From assembly GCF_008632455.1 (NCBI RefSeq), contig NZ_CP043929.1, positions 4,278,001 through 4,342,000 on the forward strand: DNA of 64,000 nucleotides. The letters run 5' to 3'. How positions within the stretch are numbered: the first letter of the stretch is position 1; each line of letters starts with the position of its first letter. The notes beneath the pieces were generated by a model, which did no database searches, had not been told where the DNA came from, and saw nothing but the letters and a program-made list of their open reading frames with translations. Shown here piece by piece: positions 19,901-28,135 of this stretch. The DNA is from Methylomonas rhizoryzae (lineage in GTDB: Bacteria > Pseudomonadota > Gammaproteobacteria > Methylococcales > Methylomonadaceae). The translations under genes were made by a program, and so were the position numbers.

Positions 19901-20117
19901 AGCCGTGGTCGAATCGACGGTACGCCGTTTCCGCCCTATCGTACTTACTGCGGCCGCGGCGATTCTGGCCATGATCCCATTGACCCGTAGCGCGTTCTTC
20001 GGCCCGATGGCGGTATCCATTATGGGTGGCTTGACGGTAGCGACGTTGCTGACCTTGCTGTTCTTGCCGGCGTTATATGCCGCCTGGTTTAAAGTGGAAA
20101 CCGATCCGGTACCCTGA
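16971..20117 (+). CDS. RND multidrug efflux permease (AcrB/HAE1 type)
   Basis: A 1048-residue inner-membrane RND transporter, full length. It has the first membrane helix (LVLFVMLMLTAVGMISY), a large periplasmic loop, a block of helices with the proton-relay acidic pair in LLVDDAIIAVEMM (TM4), a second periplasmic loop and a second helix block. No TolC-like gene follows, so an outer-membrane partner from elsewhere is assumed. Substrate range cannot be told from sequence. A TauE/SafE permease follows after 124 bp on the same strand. Confidence 0.95.
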   Translation: MKAFNLSEWALARPALVLFVMLMLTAVGMISYTRLGQSEDPPFTFKVMLIRTGWPGASAREVEQQLTDKLEKKLQEVPWLDYVRSFSRPGESMIFLLVKDSAPAGEIPNVWYQARKKIGDIRHTLPVGVEGPSFNDEFGDVYGNLYALTGKDYDYAELKRQADSVRAELLGIKDVAKVDFFGEQAQRVYIDISNAKLATLGIDTATLLRTLQTQNLVTEAGSFDAGEEHIRISVSGRFDAVQQLREVRLRANDREFRLGDVAQVSRGFEDPPVEKVRFQGKEALLIGVVMRPGGDVIALGRQLERAVQSIQARLPVGLELATVSSQPRAVQRSVDDFVKSLTEAVVIVLAVSLLSLGLRTGIVVAVSIPVVLAITFWFMHLFGVGLHKISLGALILALGLLVDDAIIAVEMMASKMEQGWERARAAAFAYTSTAMPMLSGTLVTAAGFLPIATAESSTGEYTRSIFQVVVIALLVSWLAAVVFVPYLGFRLLPDFSRDHGHDSQGWSAWLKRRLAKNTHADDGDKSTAPDRQHGVYDTPFYHLFRKLVTFCVRRRWWVIGATVALFGISIAAFSLVQQQFFPDSTRPELIVDLRLAEGASFTATEAEVKKLEAWLDKQSGIENYVAYVGTGSPRFYLPLDQQLKQRSFAEFVVLTEGAAQREQIRRDLIALFQRDFSALRGSVFRLENGPPVGFPVQFRVSGPDIDTLRTLAYRVAEVMRGNPYLSNVQLDWDEPIKVVRLHVDQSKVRLLGTSSAEVANLIDGALQGLFVTHFREGIELIDVLARGAQTERKHLSRLENLMIPLSGGRSVPLSQLATFEYAFEPGVIWRRNRIPTITVRGNLYGDIQAPTVSASVEAELAQIKRDLPLGYRLETGGAVEESAKGGESVAAGMPLFFCTVLTVLMVQLQSFSRVALVVLTAPLGMIGVTAFLLLFNQPFGFVAMLGTIALSGMIMRNSVILVDQIDQDLRDGLTAMQAVVESTVRRFRPIVLTAAAAILAMIPLTRSAFFGPMAVSIMGGLTVATLLTLLFLPALYAAWFKVETDPVP

Positions 20118-20241
20118 AGTTATACGCCCGGCCGCATCAATATCGAATTTAGGCATATTTAAATGCTTTTTTATTATTAAATTTTCAGCGCAGCCGTTGC
20201 TATAGTAGGCCGCAATTGTTACTGACTTAAGGATTGATGCC

Positions 20242-21054
20242 ATGAATTTGCTGTATACCGCTTCCGGTTTTGTCGTCGGTTTGTTGGTCGGGGTAACCGG
20301 CGTCGGCGGCGGTTCGTTGATGACGCCATTGCTGGTCTTTTTGTTCGGATTCAAGCCGGCGGTCGCGGTCGGTACCGATTTGCTCTATGCCGCGATCACT
20401 AAAACCGCCGGGGTGTTCGTCCATCACGGCAAACACCGCTCGGTGGATTGGCGCATCGTGGGCTGGTTGGCGCTGGGCAGTTTGCCGTTTGCCGGCGCCA
20501 CCTTGTACGTGCTGAAGCATTTGATGACGGTGGGCAAAGAAATCACCGGCATGATTACTTTCACTTTGGGAGTGGCACTGCTGCTGACCGCCAGTGCATT
20601 GTTGATTCGTAGCGTGTTGTTGAAGTTGGCCGCCAAGGCGCCGCAAGTCGACGACGAGCATAGCAATCCGGACAATGCCGGCCGCTTTTCGCCGCGTTGG
20701 GAAAAGATCGCCACGGTGCTGACCGGCGCGGTGTTAGGCGTGCTGGTTACCTTGTCGTCGGTCGGAGCCGGCGCGTTGGGGACGGTGGCCTTGTTATTTT
20801 TGTATCCCAGGATGAGCACGCTCAAAATCGTCGGCACCGATTTAGCGCACGCAATTCCGTTGACGGCGGTCGCAGGCTTGGGGCACTTGAGTCTGGGCAA
20901 CTTTGATTGGCAGCTATTGGTTAGTTTATTGGTGGGTTCCATCCCGGGTATTTGGGTGGGTAGCCATTTGAGCGCCAAAATTCCCGAACAATTTTTACGC
21001 CCGGCGTTAGCCACCTTGCTGATGATAATCGGGGTTAAGTTCGTGTTGGTTTAA
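20242..21054 (+). CDS. TauE/SafE-family membrane permease
   Basis: A 270-residue integral membrane protein of the TauE/SafE (DUF81) family. The two family repeats are visible: N-terminal GFVVGLLVGVTGVGGGSLMTPLL with FGFKPAVAVGTDLLYAAITK, and C-terminal LVTLSSVGAGALGTVALLFL with KIVGTDLAHAIPLTAVAGLGH. About eight membrane segments. Family members are thought to export sulfite or organosulfonates; the substrate is not known here. ATG 20242 follows a TAAGGA ribosome site. The strong shared terminator lies directly downstream. Confidence 0.92.
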   Translation: MNLLYTASGFVVGLLVGVTGVGGGSLMTPLLVFLFGFKPAVAVGTDLLYAAITKTAGVFVHHGKHRSVDWRIVGWLALGSLPFAGATLYVLKHLMTVGKEITGMITFTLGVALLLTASALLIRSVLLKLAAKAPQVDDEHSNPDNAGRFSPRWEKIATVLTGAVLGVLVTLSSVGAGALGTVALLFLYPRMSTLKIVGTDLAHAIPLTAVAGLGHLSLGNFDWQLLVSLLVGSIPGIWVGSHLSAKIPEQFLRPALATLLMIIGVKFVLV

Positions 21055-21056
21055 TT

Positions 21057-21097
21057 AAAACGCCGCTGTTCTTGAACGAACAGCGGCGTTTTTTTGG
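21057..21097. terminator. Bidirectional terminator
   Basis: A 15-bp perfect stem (AAAACGCCGCTGTTC and its complement) with a TTGAAC-type loop is flanked by an A run on one side and a T run on the other. It serves both the permease gene and the convergent typA. Confidence 0.92.
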
Positions 21098-21104
21098 CGG
21101 TTGC

Positions 21105-22922
21105 TTACTCGGCCGAACGGGATGCGCGCTTGCGCTCGTTTTCGGTCAACAACTTTTTGCGTAATCTGATCGATTGCGGCGTGACTTCCACCAACTCGTC
21201 GTCGTCGATAAACTCCAAGGCTTGTTCCAAGCTCATTTTAATCGGCGGGGTCAGCAAGATGTTTTCGTCGGAGCCGGCGGCACGAATGTTAGTAAGCTGC
21301 TTGGCTTTGGTCGGATTGACCACCAGATCGTTATCGCGGGAATGAATGCCGATCACCATGCCTTCGTAGACTTCGGTGGCGTGTTCTATGAACAAGCGGC
21401 CGCGCTCCTGCAGGTTGAACAGGGCATAGCCCAGGGCCTTGCCCTGCACCATAGACACCAACACGCCGTTGATGCGTCCGCCGACGTTGCCTTTTTTCAT
21501 CGGCCCGTAATGGTCGAATACGTGGTAGAACAACCCGGAACCCGAGGTGGAGGTCATGAATTCGGTTTGAAAACCGATCAAGCCGCGCGACGGCACCATG
21601 TACTCCAACCGGGTACGGCCCTTGCCGTCCGGCACCATGTTCAGCAAATCGCCTTTGCGTTCGCCGAGTTTCTCCATGATGGCCCCCTGGTGCTCGTCTT
21701 CCAGTTCGATGGTGACCATTTCGAACGGTTCGTGCAACTCGCCGTCCACTTCCTTCAAAATCACTTCCGGTCGGGATACGCCTAACTCGTAACCTTCGCG
21801 CCGCATGTTTTCGATCAGAATGGACAAGTGCAATTCCCCGCGACCGGAGACCTTGAATTTATCCGGATCTTCGGTGTCCTCGACCCGCAACGCCACGTTG
21901 TGCTGCAGCTCTTTATGCAAACGGTCGCGAATTTGCCGCGAGGTAACAAACTTGCCTTCCTTGCCGGCGAACGGCGAGGTGTTGACTTGAAAGGTCATGC
22001 TGACGGTAGGTTCGTCGACTTTTAACGGCGGCAAGGCTTCCACCGCATCTTGCTGACATAAGGTGTCGGAAATTTCCAATTTATCGATGCCGGTGAAGGC
22101 AATGATATCCCCTGCTTGCGCTTGCGGTACTTCGACGCGTTCCAGGCCTTTAAAACCGAAAATCTGCAGTATGCGACAGCTGCGGGTGGCGCCCTCGCGG
22201 TTGATTAAGGCCAACGCTTGATTGGTTTTGACCGTGCCGCGCTGAATGCGGCCTATACCGATTACGCCGACGTAGCTGTTGTAATCCAAACTGGATACTT
22301 GCATTTGAAACGGGCCGTTCAAATCCACGTCGGGAGGACTGACTTTATCGACTATGGTCTGGAACAAGGGGGTCATATCGCCGCCTTCCACGCTGCTGTC
22401 CAAACCGGCGTAACCTTTCAAAGCCGAAGCATAGACGATGGGGAAATCCAGCTGTTCGTCGGTAGCGCCCAGGCGGTCGAACAAATCGAAGGTTTGGTCG
22501 ATAACCCAGTCCGGACGAGCGCCGGGCCGGTCGATTTTGTTGATTACCACAATCGGATGCAGACCTAAGGCAAAGGCTTTTTGGGTGACGAAACGGGTTT
22601 GCGGCATCGGGCCGTCCACTGCGTCTACCAGCAGCAATACCGAATCGACCATCGACAATACCCGTTCGACTTCGCCGCCGAAGTCGGCGTGGCCCGGGGT
22701 GTCGACGATGTTGATGTGATAGCCGTTCCAATCGATCGCGGTGTTTTTGGCCAGGATGGTGATGCCGCGTTCTTTTTCCAGAGCATTGGAATCCATGACC
22801 CGTTCGTCGACTTTTTCGTGGGCGCCGAATGTGCCGGATTGTTGCAGCAATTGATCGACGAGAGTGGTTTTGCCATGGTCGACGTGCGCGATGATGGCGA
22901 TGTTTCTAAGTTTTTCTATCAC
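21105..22922 (-). CDS. typA: Ribosome-associated GTPase TypA/BipA
   Basis: A 605-residue translational GTPase of standard length. The G domain has the P loop in AHVDHGKTTLVDQLLQ, switch II in DTPGHADFGGEVER and NKIDRPGARP. Domains II, III and V and the unique C-terminal domain (FEMVTIELEDEHQGAIMEKLGERKG onward) follow. TypA binds the 70S ribosome and helps growth under stress and low temperature. Single gene, convergent with the permease. Confidence 0.98.
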   Translation of the reverse strand: MIEKLRNIAIIAHVDHGKTTLVDQLLQQSGTFGAHEKVDERVMDSNALEKERGITILAKNTAIDWNGYHINIVDTPGHADFGGEVERVLSMVDSVLLLVDAVDGPMPQTRFVTQKAFALGLHPIVVINKIDRPGARPDWVIDQTFDLFDRLGATDEQLDFPIVYASALKGYAGLDSSVEGGDMTPLFQTIVDKVSPPDVDLNGPFQMQVSSLDYNSYVGVIGIGRIQRGTVKTNQALALINREGATRSCRILQIFGFKGLERVEVPQAQAGDIIAFTGIDKLEISDTLCQQDAVEALPPLKVDEPTVSMTFQVNTSPFAGKEGKFVTSRQIRDRLHKELQHNVALRVEDTEDPDKFKVSGRGELHLSILIENMRREGYELGVSRPEVILKEVDGELHEPFEMVTIELEDEHQGAIMEKLGERKGDLLNMVPDGKGRTRLEYMVPSRGLIGFQTEFMTSTSGSGLFYHVFDHYGPMKKGNVGGRINGVLVSMVQGKALGYALFNLQERGRLFIEHATEVYEGMVIGIHSRDNDLVVNPTKAKQLTNIRAAGSDENILLTPPIKMSLEQALEFIDDDELVEVTPQSIRLRKKLLTENERKRASRSAE

Positions 22923-23303
22923 AGGAATTTAAGGGCTAAAAATGAAATGGGTCGGGTGGAATACAGGAGTAATCTTGTACCGCATCGCGGCGAAGCGGGC
23001 GCCGGCTATTATGCGCGGACAATTACGACAATCGTATGTTTTCGTATGCGCATTACTCTAAATGCAGCATGGCCGCACTTGGAAGACTATTATCGCAACC
23101 ATGCCCCGCTACAGTACCGGCCTGGATTGGCCGCTGTACTTGCATGCCGTCATGAGGAGCGCCAAGGCCTATCCGGCGGCGGCCAACCGGCGTTACGACA
23201 TAACATTTTCCGCGACGAACCGCGAAAAAGTTTGGCTCTTGGGTTGCTGGCTGTCGAATCGGCTGCTCCGGACGCGTTGGGAAGGCGCCCGAATCGGAAA
23301 TGC
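22923..23303. other. Intergenic, no supported gene
   Basis: There are 381 bp upstream of typA and downstream of the rhodanese gene. Open frames of 80-90 codons exist on both strands but have no ribosome site or recognisable product. No repeat or clear promoter can be argued. Confidence 0.4.
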
Positions 23304-23696
23304 TCAAGTCTGCTCCCAAGGCAGGCCGTGAAAACGCCAGCCGCCTAAAGTACCGCGGTGCTTGGCCTCGTCCAACGGTCCTTCAAAACCTTCCAGGATA
23401 TTGACCAAATGCCGGTAACCGGCTACCTCCAAAGTCTTAGCGGCTTCCACGGAACGCACGCCGCTACGGCACAACAGCAAAACCGGAGCGTTTTTGTCGG
23501 GAGCATGCTTTTCGACTTGTGCGACAAACTCGGGGTTGACTTGCATGCCGGGAAATTCTTTCCAAGCAACGTGTATCGCCTTGGGCGGATGGCCCACAAA
23601 GCTATGCTCAATAGCGGTTCTAACGTCGATGAATACTGCCGTCGGGTCGTTTTGCAGCAGAGCCCAAGCTTGCTTAGGTTCGAGATTTTCAATCAT
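23304..23696 (-). CDS. Single-domain rhodanese
   Basis: A 130-residue protein from ATG 23696; a TTG at 23720 would extend it into the upstream gene. It is a complete rhodanese domain: FIDVRTAIEHSFVGHPPKAIHV, then the active-site loop CRSGVRS with the persulfide-forming cysteine, and AAKTLEVAGYRHLVNILEGFEG. It transfers sulfur from a persulfide donor to an acceptor, substrate unknown. Last gene of a three-gene minus-strand operon after a methyltransferase and a LysR regulator. Confidence 0.9.
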   Translation of the reverse strand: MIENLEPKQAWALLQNDPTAVFIDVRTAIEHSFVGHPPKAIHVAWKEFPGMQVNPEFVAQVEKHAPDKNAPVLLLCRSGVRSVEAAKTLEVAGYRHLVNILEGFEGPLDEAKHRGTLGGWRFHGLPWEQT

Positions 23697-23700
23697 GTCG

Positions 23701-24276
23701 TCAATCCAACTTTTGTCCAATGAAGCAGGCTTCGTTACGGTTGCCGCGGCCGAGGTCGCCTATGCCCTGGTATTCTTGGTAATACACCACATGCAGCGGA
23801 GCGAACAACCTGAGCAATTCGTTACGCTTTAACAAGTAATCCGGGTTGTTCGGGCCTATGGCATCGGGCTTATCGCGGGTGAACGTTTGATAAAACAGCA
23901 AGCCTGCGGGCTTTAAGGCGCTCATTATCTCATCACATAAGGTGCGGTCAAGAAATCGGCTAACCACGATAACGTCGTAACCGGCTTTCGGCCAGCTATG
24001 ATTCGACAGGTCGTATTGCTGCGCGACTAGGTTCAATGCCAGTTGGGCGGCTGTGTGCTGCAAGCGGTCCGTGGCAACTTTAGAAATGTCCCAGGCGTTG
24101 ACTTCCAAGCCATGCCGAGCGAGCAGAATGGCGTTAGCGCCTAAGCCGCAAGCAACATCCAGAGCCCGTCCGGCGCTCGGTAACAAATATCTGTGCGATG
24201 CCAAAACCTCTGCCGCGTCAGGCTCGATATTCTCCGCACTATAAATTCGATCCCACTTTTGCTGTATCGGATTCAC
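23701..24276 (-). CDS. SAM-dependent methyltransferase (class I)
   Basis: A 191-residue Rossmann-fold methyltransferase. The SAM-binding motif I is in ALDVACGLGANAILLARHG, motif II acidic at NAWDISKVA and motif IV near YDVIVVSRFLDRTL. The layout is that of the TehB/Methyltransf_25 group acting on small molecules or metalloids. It overlaps the LysR gene by 4 bp and ends 4 bp before the rhodanese start, so all three are co-transcribed. The substrate is unknown. Confidence 0.88.
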   Translation of the reverse strand: MNPIQQKWDRIYSAENIEPDAAEVLASHRYLLPSAGRALDVACGLGANAILLARHGLEVNAWDISKVATDRLQHTAAQLALNLVAQQYDLSNHSWPKAGYDVIVVSRFLDRTLCDEIMSALKPAGLLFYQTFTRDKPDAIGPNNPDYLLKRNELLRLFAPLHVVYYQEYQGIGDLGRGNRNEACFIGQKLD

Positions 24277-25178
24277 GGCGGATCCATGCCGATACGGTGC
24301 GGCAGCCAGCCCTGAATAAAATCCAGGAACGAGCGGACTTTGGCGGACAAATACTTGCGGTGCGGATAAACCGCATAAATTTCCAACGGTTTAATGCCGT
24401 ACTGATCCATTACGACTTGCAAACGCCCCAATTCGATATCGCGTCCGACGATGTATCGCGGTAGCATGATCAGTCCCAAGCCGTTGACGGCCGCGTTACG
24501 AATGGGGTCGGCCATATTGGCTTGCATACGGCCGGTAACGGTAATCGTTCGTTCGCCTAAAATGCCTTTAAAACGCCATTTGTTGCGCGGAGGGATCGCC
24601 CAGTTGATTAAACAGCTGTGGTCTTCCAGATCTTCCGGGTCTTGGGGGATGCCGTGATTTTTCAGGTAGTCCGGCGAGGCACAAACCACTAACGACGAAC
24701 TAGCCAGTTTGCGCGCAACCAAGCTGGTATCATTCAGCTGCCCTAAATAAATGGCGATATCGACGCCTTCGTCTATCAAATCGACTTGACCGCCTTTAAG
24801 CACCATATCCACCGACAGGTCAGGGTAACTCTTTAAATACTCGGTCAGGCCCGGCGCAATATGCGTCGCTCCAATGACCGGCGGCGCGCAGATTTTCAGC
24901 ACGCCGCGCGGTTCGGTCTGCAACTTGGTCACTGCGGCTTCCATCTCCTCGACGTCCAATAGAACTTGTTGGCAACGTTCCAGGTATTCCTCGCCGGCTT
25001 CAGTCAAACTTAAGCTGCGAGTCGTACGATTGAACAATCTTGTGTTCAACTCGCTTTCGAGCTGCATGATGTGTTTAGTAGCCATCGCCCTAGATATGTC
25101 CAGATCTTTGGCGGCTCCGGCAAAGCTGCCGGCTTTGGCCACTCGGACGAACACGGTCATACTGGTTAGTTTATCCAT
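24273..25178 (-). CDS. LysR-family transcriptional regulator
   Basis: A 301-residue LysR-type regulator. The N-terminal winged helix-turn-helix is clear (GSFAGAAKDLDISRAMATKH, with TRLFNRTTRSLSLTEAGEEY). A linker and periplasmic-binding-like effector domain (about 90-290) follow. The subgroup resembles that of oxidoreductase-linked LysR proteins. It heads the operon with the methyltransferase and rhodanese and is divergent from a small membrane-protein gene. The intergenic region between them holds an inverted repeat that could be its operator. Confidence 0.95.
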   Translation of the reverse strand: MDKLTSMTVFVRVAKAGSFAGAAKDLDISRAMATKHIMQLESELNTRLFNRTTRSLSLTEAGEEYLERCQQVLLDVEEMEAAVTKLQTEPRGVLKICAPPVIGATHIAPGLTEYLKSYPDLSVDMVLKGGQVDLIDEGVDIAIYLGQLNDTSLVARKLASSSLVVCASPDYLKNHGIPQDPEDLEDHSCLINWAIPPRNKWRFKGILGERTITVTGRMQANMADPIRNAAVNGLGLIMLPRYIVGRDIELGRLQVVMDQYGIKPLEIYAVYPHRKYLSAKVRSFLDFIQGWLPHRIGMDPP

Positions 25179-25231
25179 ACGACATTCCCAATCGATGTAA
25201 AAATTGTTGACATTTTTATTATTTCTCTGTT

Positions 25232-25287
25232 GTTTACAATTTATTTTATATTAACCCAATTGTAAACGTTTTTTTATCCTGTATAGT
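25232..25287 (+). promoter_or_regulatory. Operator-like inverted repeat and promoter
   Basis: GTTTACAATT (25232-25241) and AATTGTAAAC (25258-25267) form a perfect 10-bp inverted repeat in the LysR intergenic region. The right arm overlaps a possible -35 (TTGTAA, 25260-25265) that is 16 bp from TATAGT (25282-25287), giving a promoter for the small gene at 25361. Control by the divergent LysR protein is inference. Confidence 0.45.
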
Positions 25288-25360
25288 ATTAACCAACTGA
25301 TGAACAAAGCAATGGCGCTTTGTCAAGATGACGCAATCTTAAAGAGGAACTAAAACTGAA

Positions 25361-25513
25361 ATGAACGGCATAGGTAAAGATATTTTGGTCGGCGCATTGT
25401 TTATCGCGGGCACGCTTAGCTTCTTATCCGGTTTGTTTATCGTTTCGACGGTTTTATTCGCCGCGACCAGCATGTTCAGCAATATGAGCACTACGGCGCG
25501 TATCAAAGGTTAA
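25361..25513 (+). CDS. 50-residue membrane protein, unknown
   Basis: A short frame beginning MNGIGKDILVGALF encodes 50 residues. Residues about 8-37 are almost entirely hydrophobic, enough for one long or two short membrane helices, and the C-terminus is short and basic (TTARIKG). AGAGGA lies 13 bases upstream, rather far. A promoter with an inverted repeat lies in front and a strong terminator about 80 bp behind, so this is a self-contained unit divergent from the LysR gene. I know no family for it. Confidence 0.6.
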   Translation: MNGIGKDILVGALFIAGTLSFLSGLFIVSTVLFAATSMFSNMSTTARIKG

Positions 25514-25591
25514 GCACATCAACGAATTTGTAACTACCTCCTGGTGTTGTAATTCAAGCGGAATCTCCTCATAGCACTCTGCTTGGTTTTT

Positions 25592-25628
25592 ACCTCCTTC
25601 TGCGCAAGCAGTGGGAGGTTTTTTTTGT
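25592..25628 (+). terminator. Intrinsic terminator
   Basis: ACCTCC and GGAGGT enclose an inner TCTGC/GCAG stem with a GCAA loop, followed by eight T. It ends the transcript of the small gene and isolates it from hisE. Confidence 0.85.
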
Positions 25629-25693
25629 CCGTCGTTTTAGCCAAGGCCACTCCATGTTATGATTTTTAGCGAACTTTGGTGAAGGAAGGGGTT

Positions 25694-26014
25694 ATGAGCG
25701 ATGTTTTACAACAATTGGCTGCCGTATTAGAGCAGCGTAAAGAACAAAGCCCGGACCAATCCTACGTTGCCGGCTTATACGCCAAAGGCTTGGACCACAT
25801 TCTGAAAAAAATCGGCGAAGAAGCTACCGAAACAGTTTTAGCGGCGAAAGACGGCGATAAACAGAAAATAGTCTACGAAACGGCCGACTTGTGGTTTCAC
25901 AGCATGGTAATGCTGGCGCAACAAGGCTTGGGCCCGGAACATGTGTTAAACGAATTACAGCGTCGTTTCGGATTGTCCGGCATAGAAGAAAAGGCGCAAA
26001 GAAATTCGCCCTAA
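25694..26014 (+). CDS. hisE: Phosphoribosyl-ATP pyrophosphatase
   Basis: A 106-residue HisE enzyme removing pyrophosphate from phosphoribosyl-ATP, the second step of histidine synthesis. The MazG-like helical core is seen in YVAGLYAKGLDHILKKIGEEATETVLAAKDGD and YETADLWFHSMVML, with the metal-binding acidic residues E-E-x-x-E and E-x-x-D. ATG 25694, with GAAGGAAGGGG just upstream, is preferred over an upstream in-frame start. It is followed by tatABC, an order known from Pseudomonas and other Gammaproteobacteria. Confidence 0.95.
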   Translation: MSDVLQQLAAVLEQRKEQSPDQSYVAGLYAKGLDHILKKIGEEATETVLAAKDGDKQKIVYETADLWFHSMVMLAQQGLGPEHVLNELQRRFGLSGIEEKAQRNSP

Positions 26015-26040
26015 TCGTTATCTAACATTAAGGAGGGGAT

Positions 26041-26256
26041 ATGGGCGTAAGCATGACTCAATTGCTAATTGTGCTGGTGATAGTCATTTTAGTATTCGGC
26101 ACCAAGCGCTTGAAAAACGTTGGTGGCGACCTCGGCGAAGCTATCAGAAATTTTCGTTCGGCGATGAAAGAAGGGAACGAAAACAAGTCGCTAACCGAGG
26201 AAAAAGGCGAAACCCTGGAAGGCGAAATCACCCAAAAAGAAAAAGACCAGGCTTGA
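26041..26256 (+). CDS. tatA: Twin-arginine translocase subunit TatA
   Basis: A 71-residue TatA: an N-terminal membrane helix (QLLIVLVIVILVFGTKRLKNVGGDLGEAI) with the FGTKRL hinge, an amphipathic helix and a charged tail. It forms the oligomeric pore for folded proteins. AGGAGGGG ribosome site. First of tatABC. Confidence 0.95.
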   Translation: MGVSMTQLLIVLVIVILVFGTKRLKNVGGDLGEAIRNFRSAMKEGNENKSLTEEKGETLEGEITQKEKDQA

Positions 26257-26262
26257 TTATTT

Positions 26263-26580
26263 ATGTTCGATGTCGGTTTCTCCGAATTATTAATGGTTGG
26301 ACTGATCGCGCTGTTGGTTATTGGGCCGGAACGCTTGCCGAAAGCGGCTCGAATCGCCGGATTTTGGCTGGGCAAAACCCGCAGCACGATTGCCAGCGTG
26401 AAGGCGGAAATCAAACAGGAGTTGCACGCTGAGGAAATGCGGCAATTGTTGCGCCAGCAGCAATCGATCGCAGACGAATTGCAGCAAGTTGCGCAAGAAA
26501 CCCAAGCGGCGGCTGGCGAATTAGAAAACAAGCCGCAAAACGGCCAACCCTCCCGAACGATCGATGACCCATCAGCTTGA
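26263..26580 (+). CDS. tatB: Twin-arginine translocase subunit TatB
   Basis: A 105-residue TatB beginning MFDVGFSELLMVGLIALLVI with the diagnostic GPERLPKAAR hinge and a long amphipathic helix. With TatC it makes the receptor complex for twin-arginine signal peptides. It lies 6 bp after tatA and overlaps tatC by 17 bp. Confidence 0.96.
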   Translation: MFDVGFSELLMVGLIALLVIGPERLPKAARIAGFWLGKTRSTIASVKAEIKQELHAEEMRQLLRQQQSIADELQQVAQETQAAAGELENKPQNGQPSRTIDDPSA

Positions 26581-27307
26581 CCCTATCGGCGAGCAGTCCT
26601 TCATCAGCCATTTAATCGAATTACGCGACCGTCTATTGCGGGTGGTATTGTGCGTGCTGGTGGTTTTTATCGGCACTGCGACTTACTCCAGCGAAATTTA
26701 TCATTACCTTGCCGAGCCGTTGTTGGCGCATATGCCCAACAACAGCACGATGATAGCAATCGATGTCGCCTCGCCGTTTTTCACCCCGATTAAGCTGGCC
26801 TTCGTGGTGGCAGTATTTGCCTCGGTACCGTTCATTCTGTATCAATTTTGGGGCTTCGTGGCGCCCGGACTGTACCGGCACGAAAAGCTGATGATACTGC
26901 CGCTGTTATTGGCAAGCACCCTGCTGTTTTATGGCGGCGCGGCATTTGCCTACTACGTGGTGTTTCCGCTGGTATTCGGCTATTTGACGGCAGCGGCGCC
27001 CACCGGCGTCGCGGTGATGACCGACATCAGCACTTATCTGGATTTTGTGCTGACCTTATTTTTTGCGTTCGGCATTTGTTTCGAGGTACCGATTTTCACG
27101 ATTGTACTGGTTTGGACAGGGATTACTACCCCCGAAAGCTTGGCGGAGAAACGGCCTTACATCATCGTCGGCGTATTTACCATCGCCATGTTTTTAACCC
27201 CCCCGGACGCATTGTCGCAAACATTATTGGCCGTACCGATGTGGATGCTATTCGAATCCGGCTTGCTGTTTTCCCGCTTGTTTGTCGGCACCGATCGAGA
27301 GCATTGA
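26564..27307 (+). CDS. tatC: Twin-arginine translocase subunit TatC
   Basis: A 247-residue polytopic protein with six membrane helices. The conserved N-terminal FISHLIELRDRLLR contacts the twin-arginine motif; YQFWGFVAPGLYRHEK and the FGICFEVPIF glutamate region are also present. It is the docking component of the Tat system. It overlaps tatB, and yggS follows at once. Confidence 0.97.
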   Translation: MTHQLDPIGEQSFISHLIELRDRLLRVVLCVLVVFIGTATYSSEIYHYLAEPLLAHMPNNSTMIAIDVASPFFTPIKLAFVVAVFASVPFILYQFWGFVAPGLYRHEKLMILPLLLASTLLFYGGAAFAYYVVFPLVFGYLTAAAPTGVAVMTDISTYLDFVLTLFFAFGICFEVPIFTIVLVWTGITTPESLAEKRPYIIVGVFTIAMFLTPPDALSQTLLAVPMWMLFESGLLFSRLFVGTDREH

Positions 27308-27308
27308 C

Positions 27309-27992
27309 ATGCAATCCTCCGACATAGCCGAGCGTTTTCGACACGTACGCAGCCAGATACGACATGCGACAGGCATTGCCGGCCGACCGGCCGCAAGCGT
27401 GCAATTGCTGGCTGTCAGCAAAACCAAATCCGCTGCCGATATTGCACAGCTTTATCGACTGGGACAACGCCATTTTGCGGAAAATTATGTGCAGGAGGCG
27501 CTGTTTAAGCAACAACAACTGGCCGCATTCGATATTAGCTGGCACTTCATCGGCCCCATTCAATCCAATAAAACCAAGCCCATCGCCAGTCATTTCGCCT
27601 GGGTACACAGCGTGGACAGATTAAAAATCGCCCAACGCTTGAGCGAGCAGCGTTCCGAGCGCTTACCCCCGTTGAACATCTGCTTGCAAGTAAATATCAG
27701 CGAAGAAAGTAGCAAGTCCGGCGTTAGTCTGGCTAACTTGCCCGAACTGGTAAGCGCGGTACGTCAATTGCCGAGATTGCGCTTGCGCGGCGTGATGGCC
27801 ATTCCGGAACCGGAAACTAACTATGCAAAACAACGGCTGCCTTATCGCAGCTTACACCAAGCCGTTCAACAGCTTAACGATCCCAGTTTGGACAGCTATT
27901 CTTTCGGCATGAGCGGCGACTTGAAAGCAGCAATCATGGAAGGAGCCACCATGGTCAGGATCGGCACGGCGCTATTCGGCGAGCGCCGATAA
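27309..27992 (+). CDS. yggS: YggS-family PLP homeostasis protein
   Basis: A 227-residue pyridoxal phosphate-binding protein of the YggS/PLPBP family. The PLP lysine is in LLAVSKTKSAADI; other family marks are HFAENYVQEA, WHFIGPIQSNK and SFGMSGDLKAAIMEGATMVRIGTALFG. It controls vitamin B6 and amino-acid balance without a known catalytic reaction. The frame is open upstream through a TTG at 27282, but ATG 27309, 2 bp after tatC, is the likely start. Confidence 0.94.
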   Translation: MQSSDIAERFRHVRSQIRHATGIAGRPAASVQLLAVSKTKSAADIAQLYRLGQRHFAENYVQEALFKQQQLAAFDISWHFIGPIQSNKTKPIASHFAWVHSVDRLKIAQRLSEQRSERLPPLNICLQVNISEESSKSGVSLANLPELVSAVRQLPRLRLRGVMAIPEPETNYAKQRLPYRSLHQAVQQLNDPSLDSYSFGMSGDLKAAIMEGATMVRIGTALFGERR

Positions 27993-28135
27993 GTTTCGAA
28001 ACTCAGTCCGGTTTCCTGCGGTTGCGGGGCTGTAATCAGCAAGCGAAGCCGGCGGTAACTCCCGCTCTCGGTAGCCACGATGGGGGTTTTCAGGGATAAT
28101 AGCCGCAATTTCGTCCCCGTTTTTTCTCATCAATA

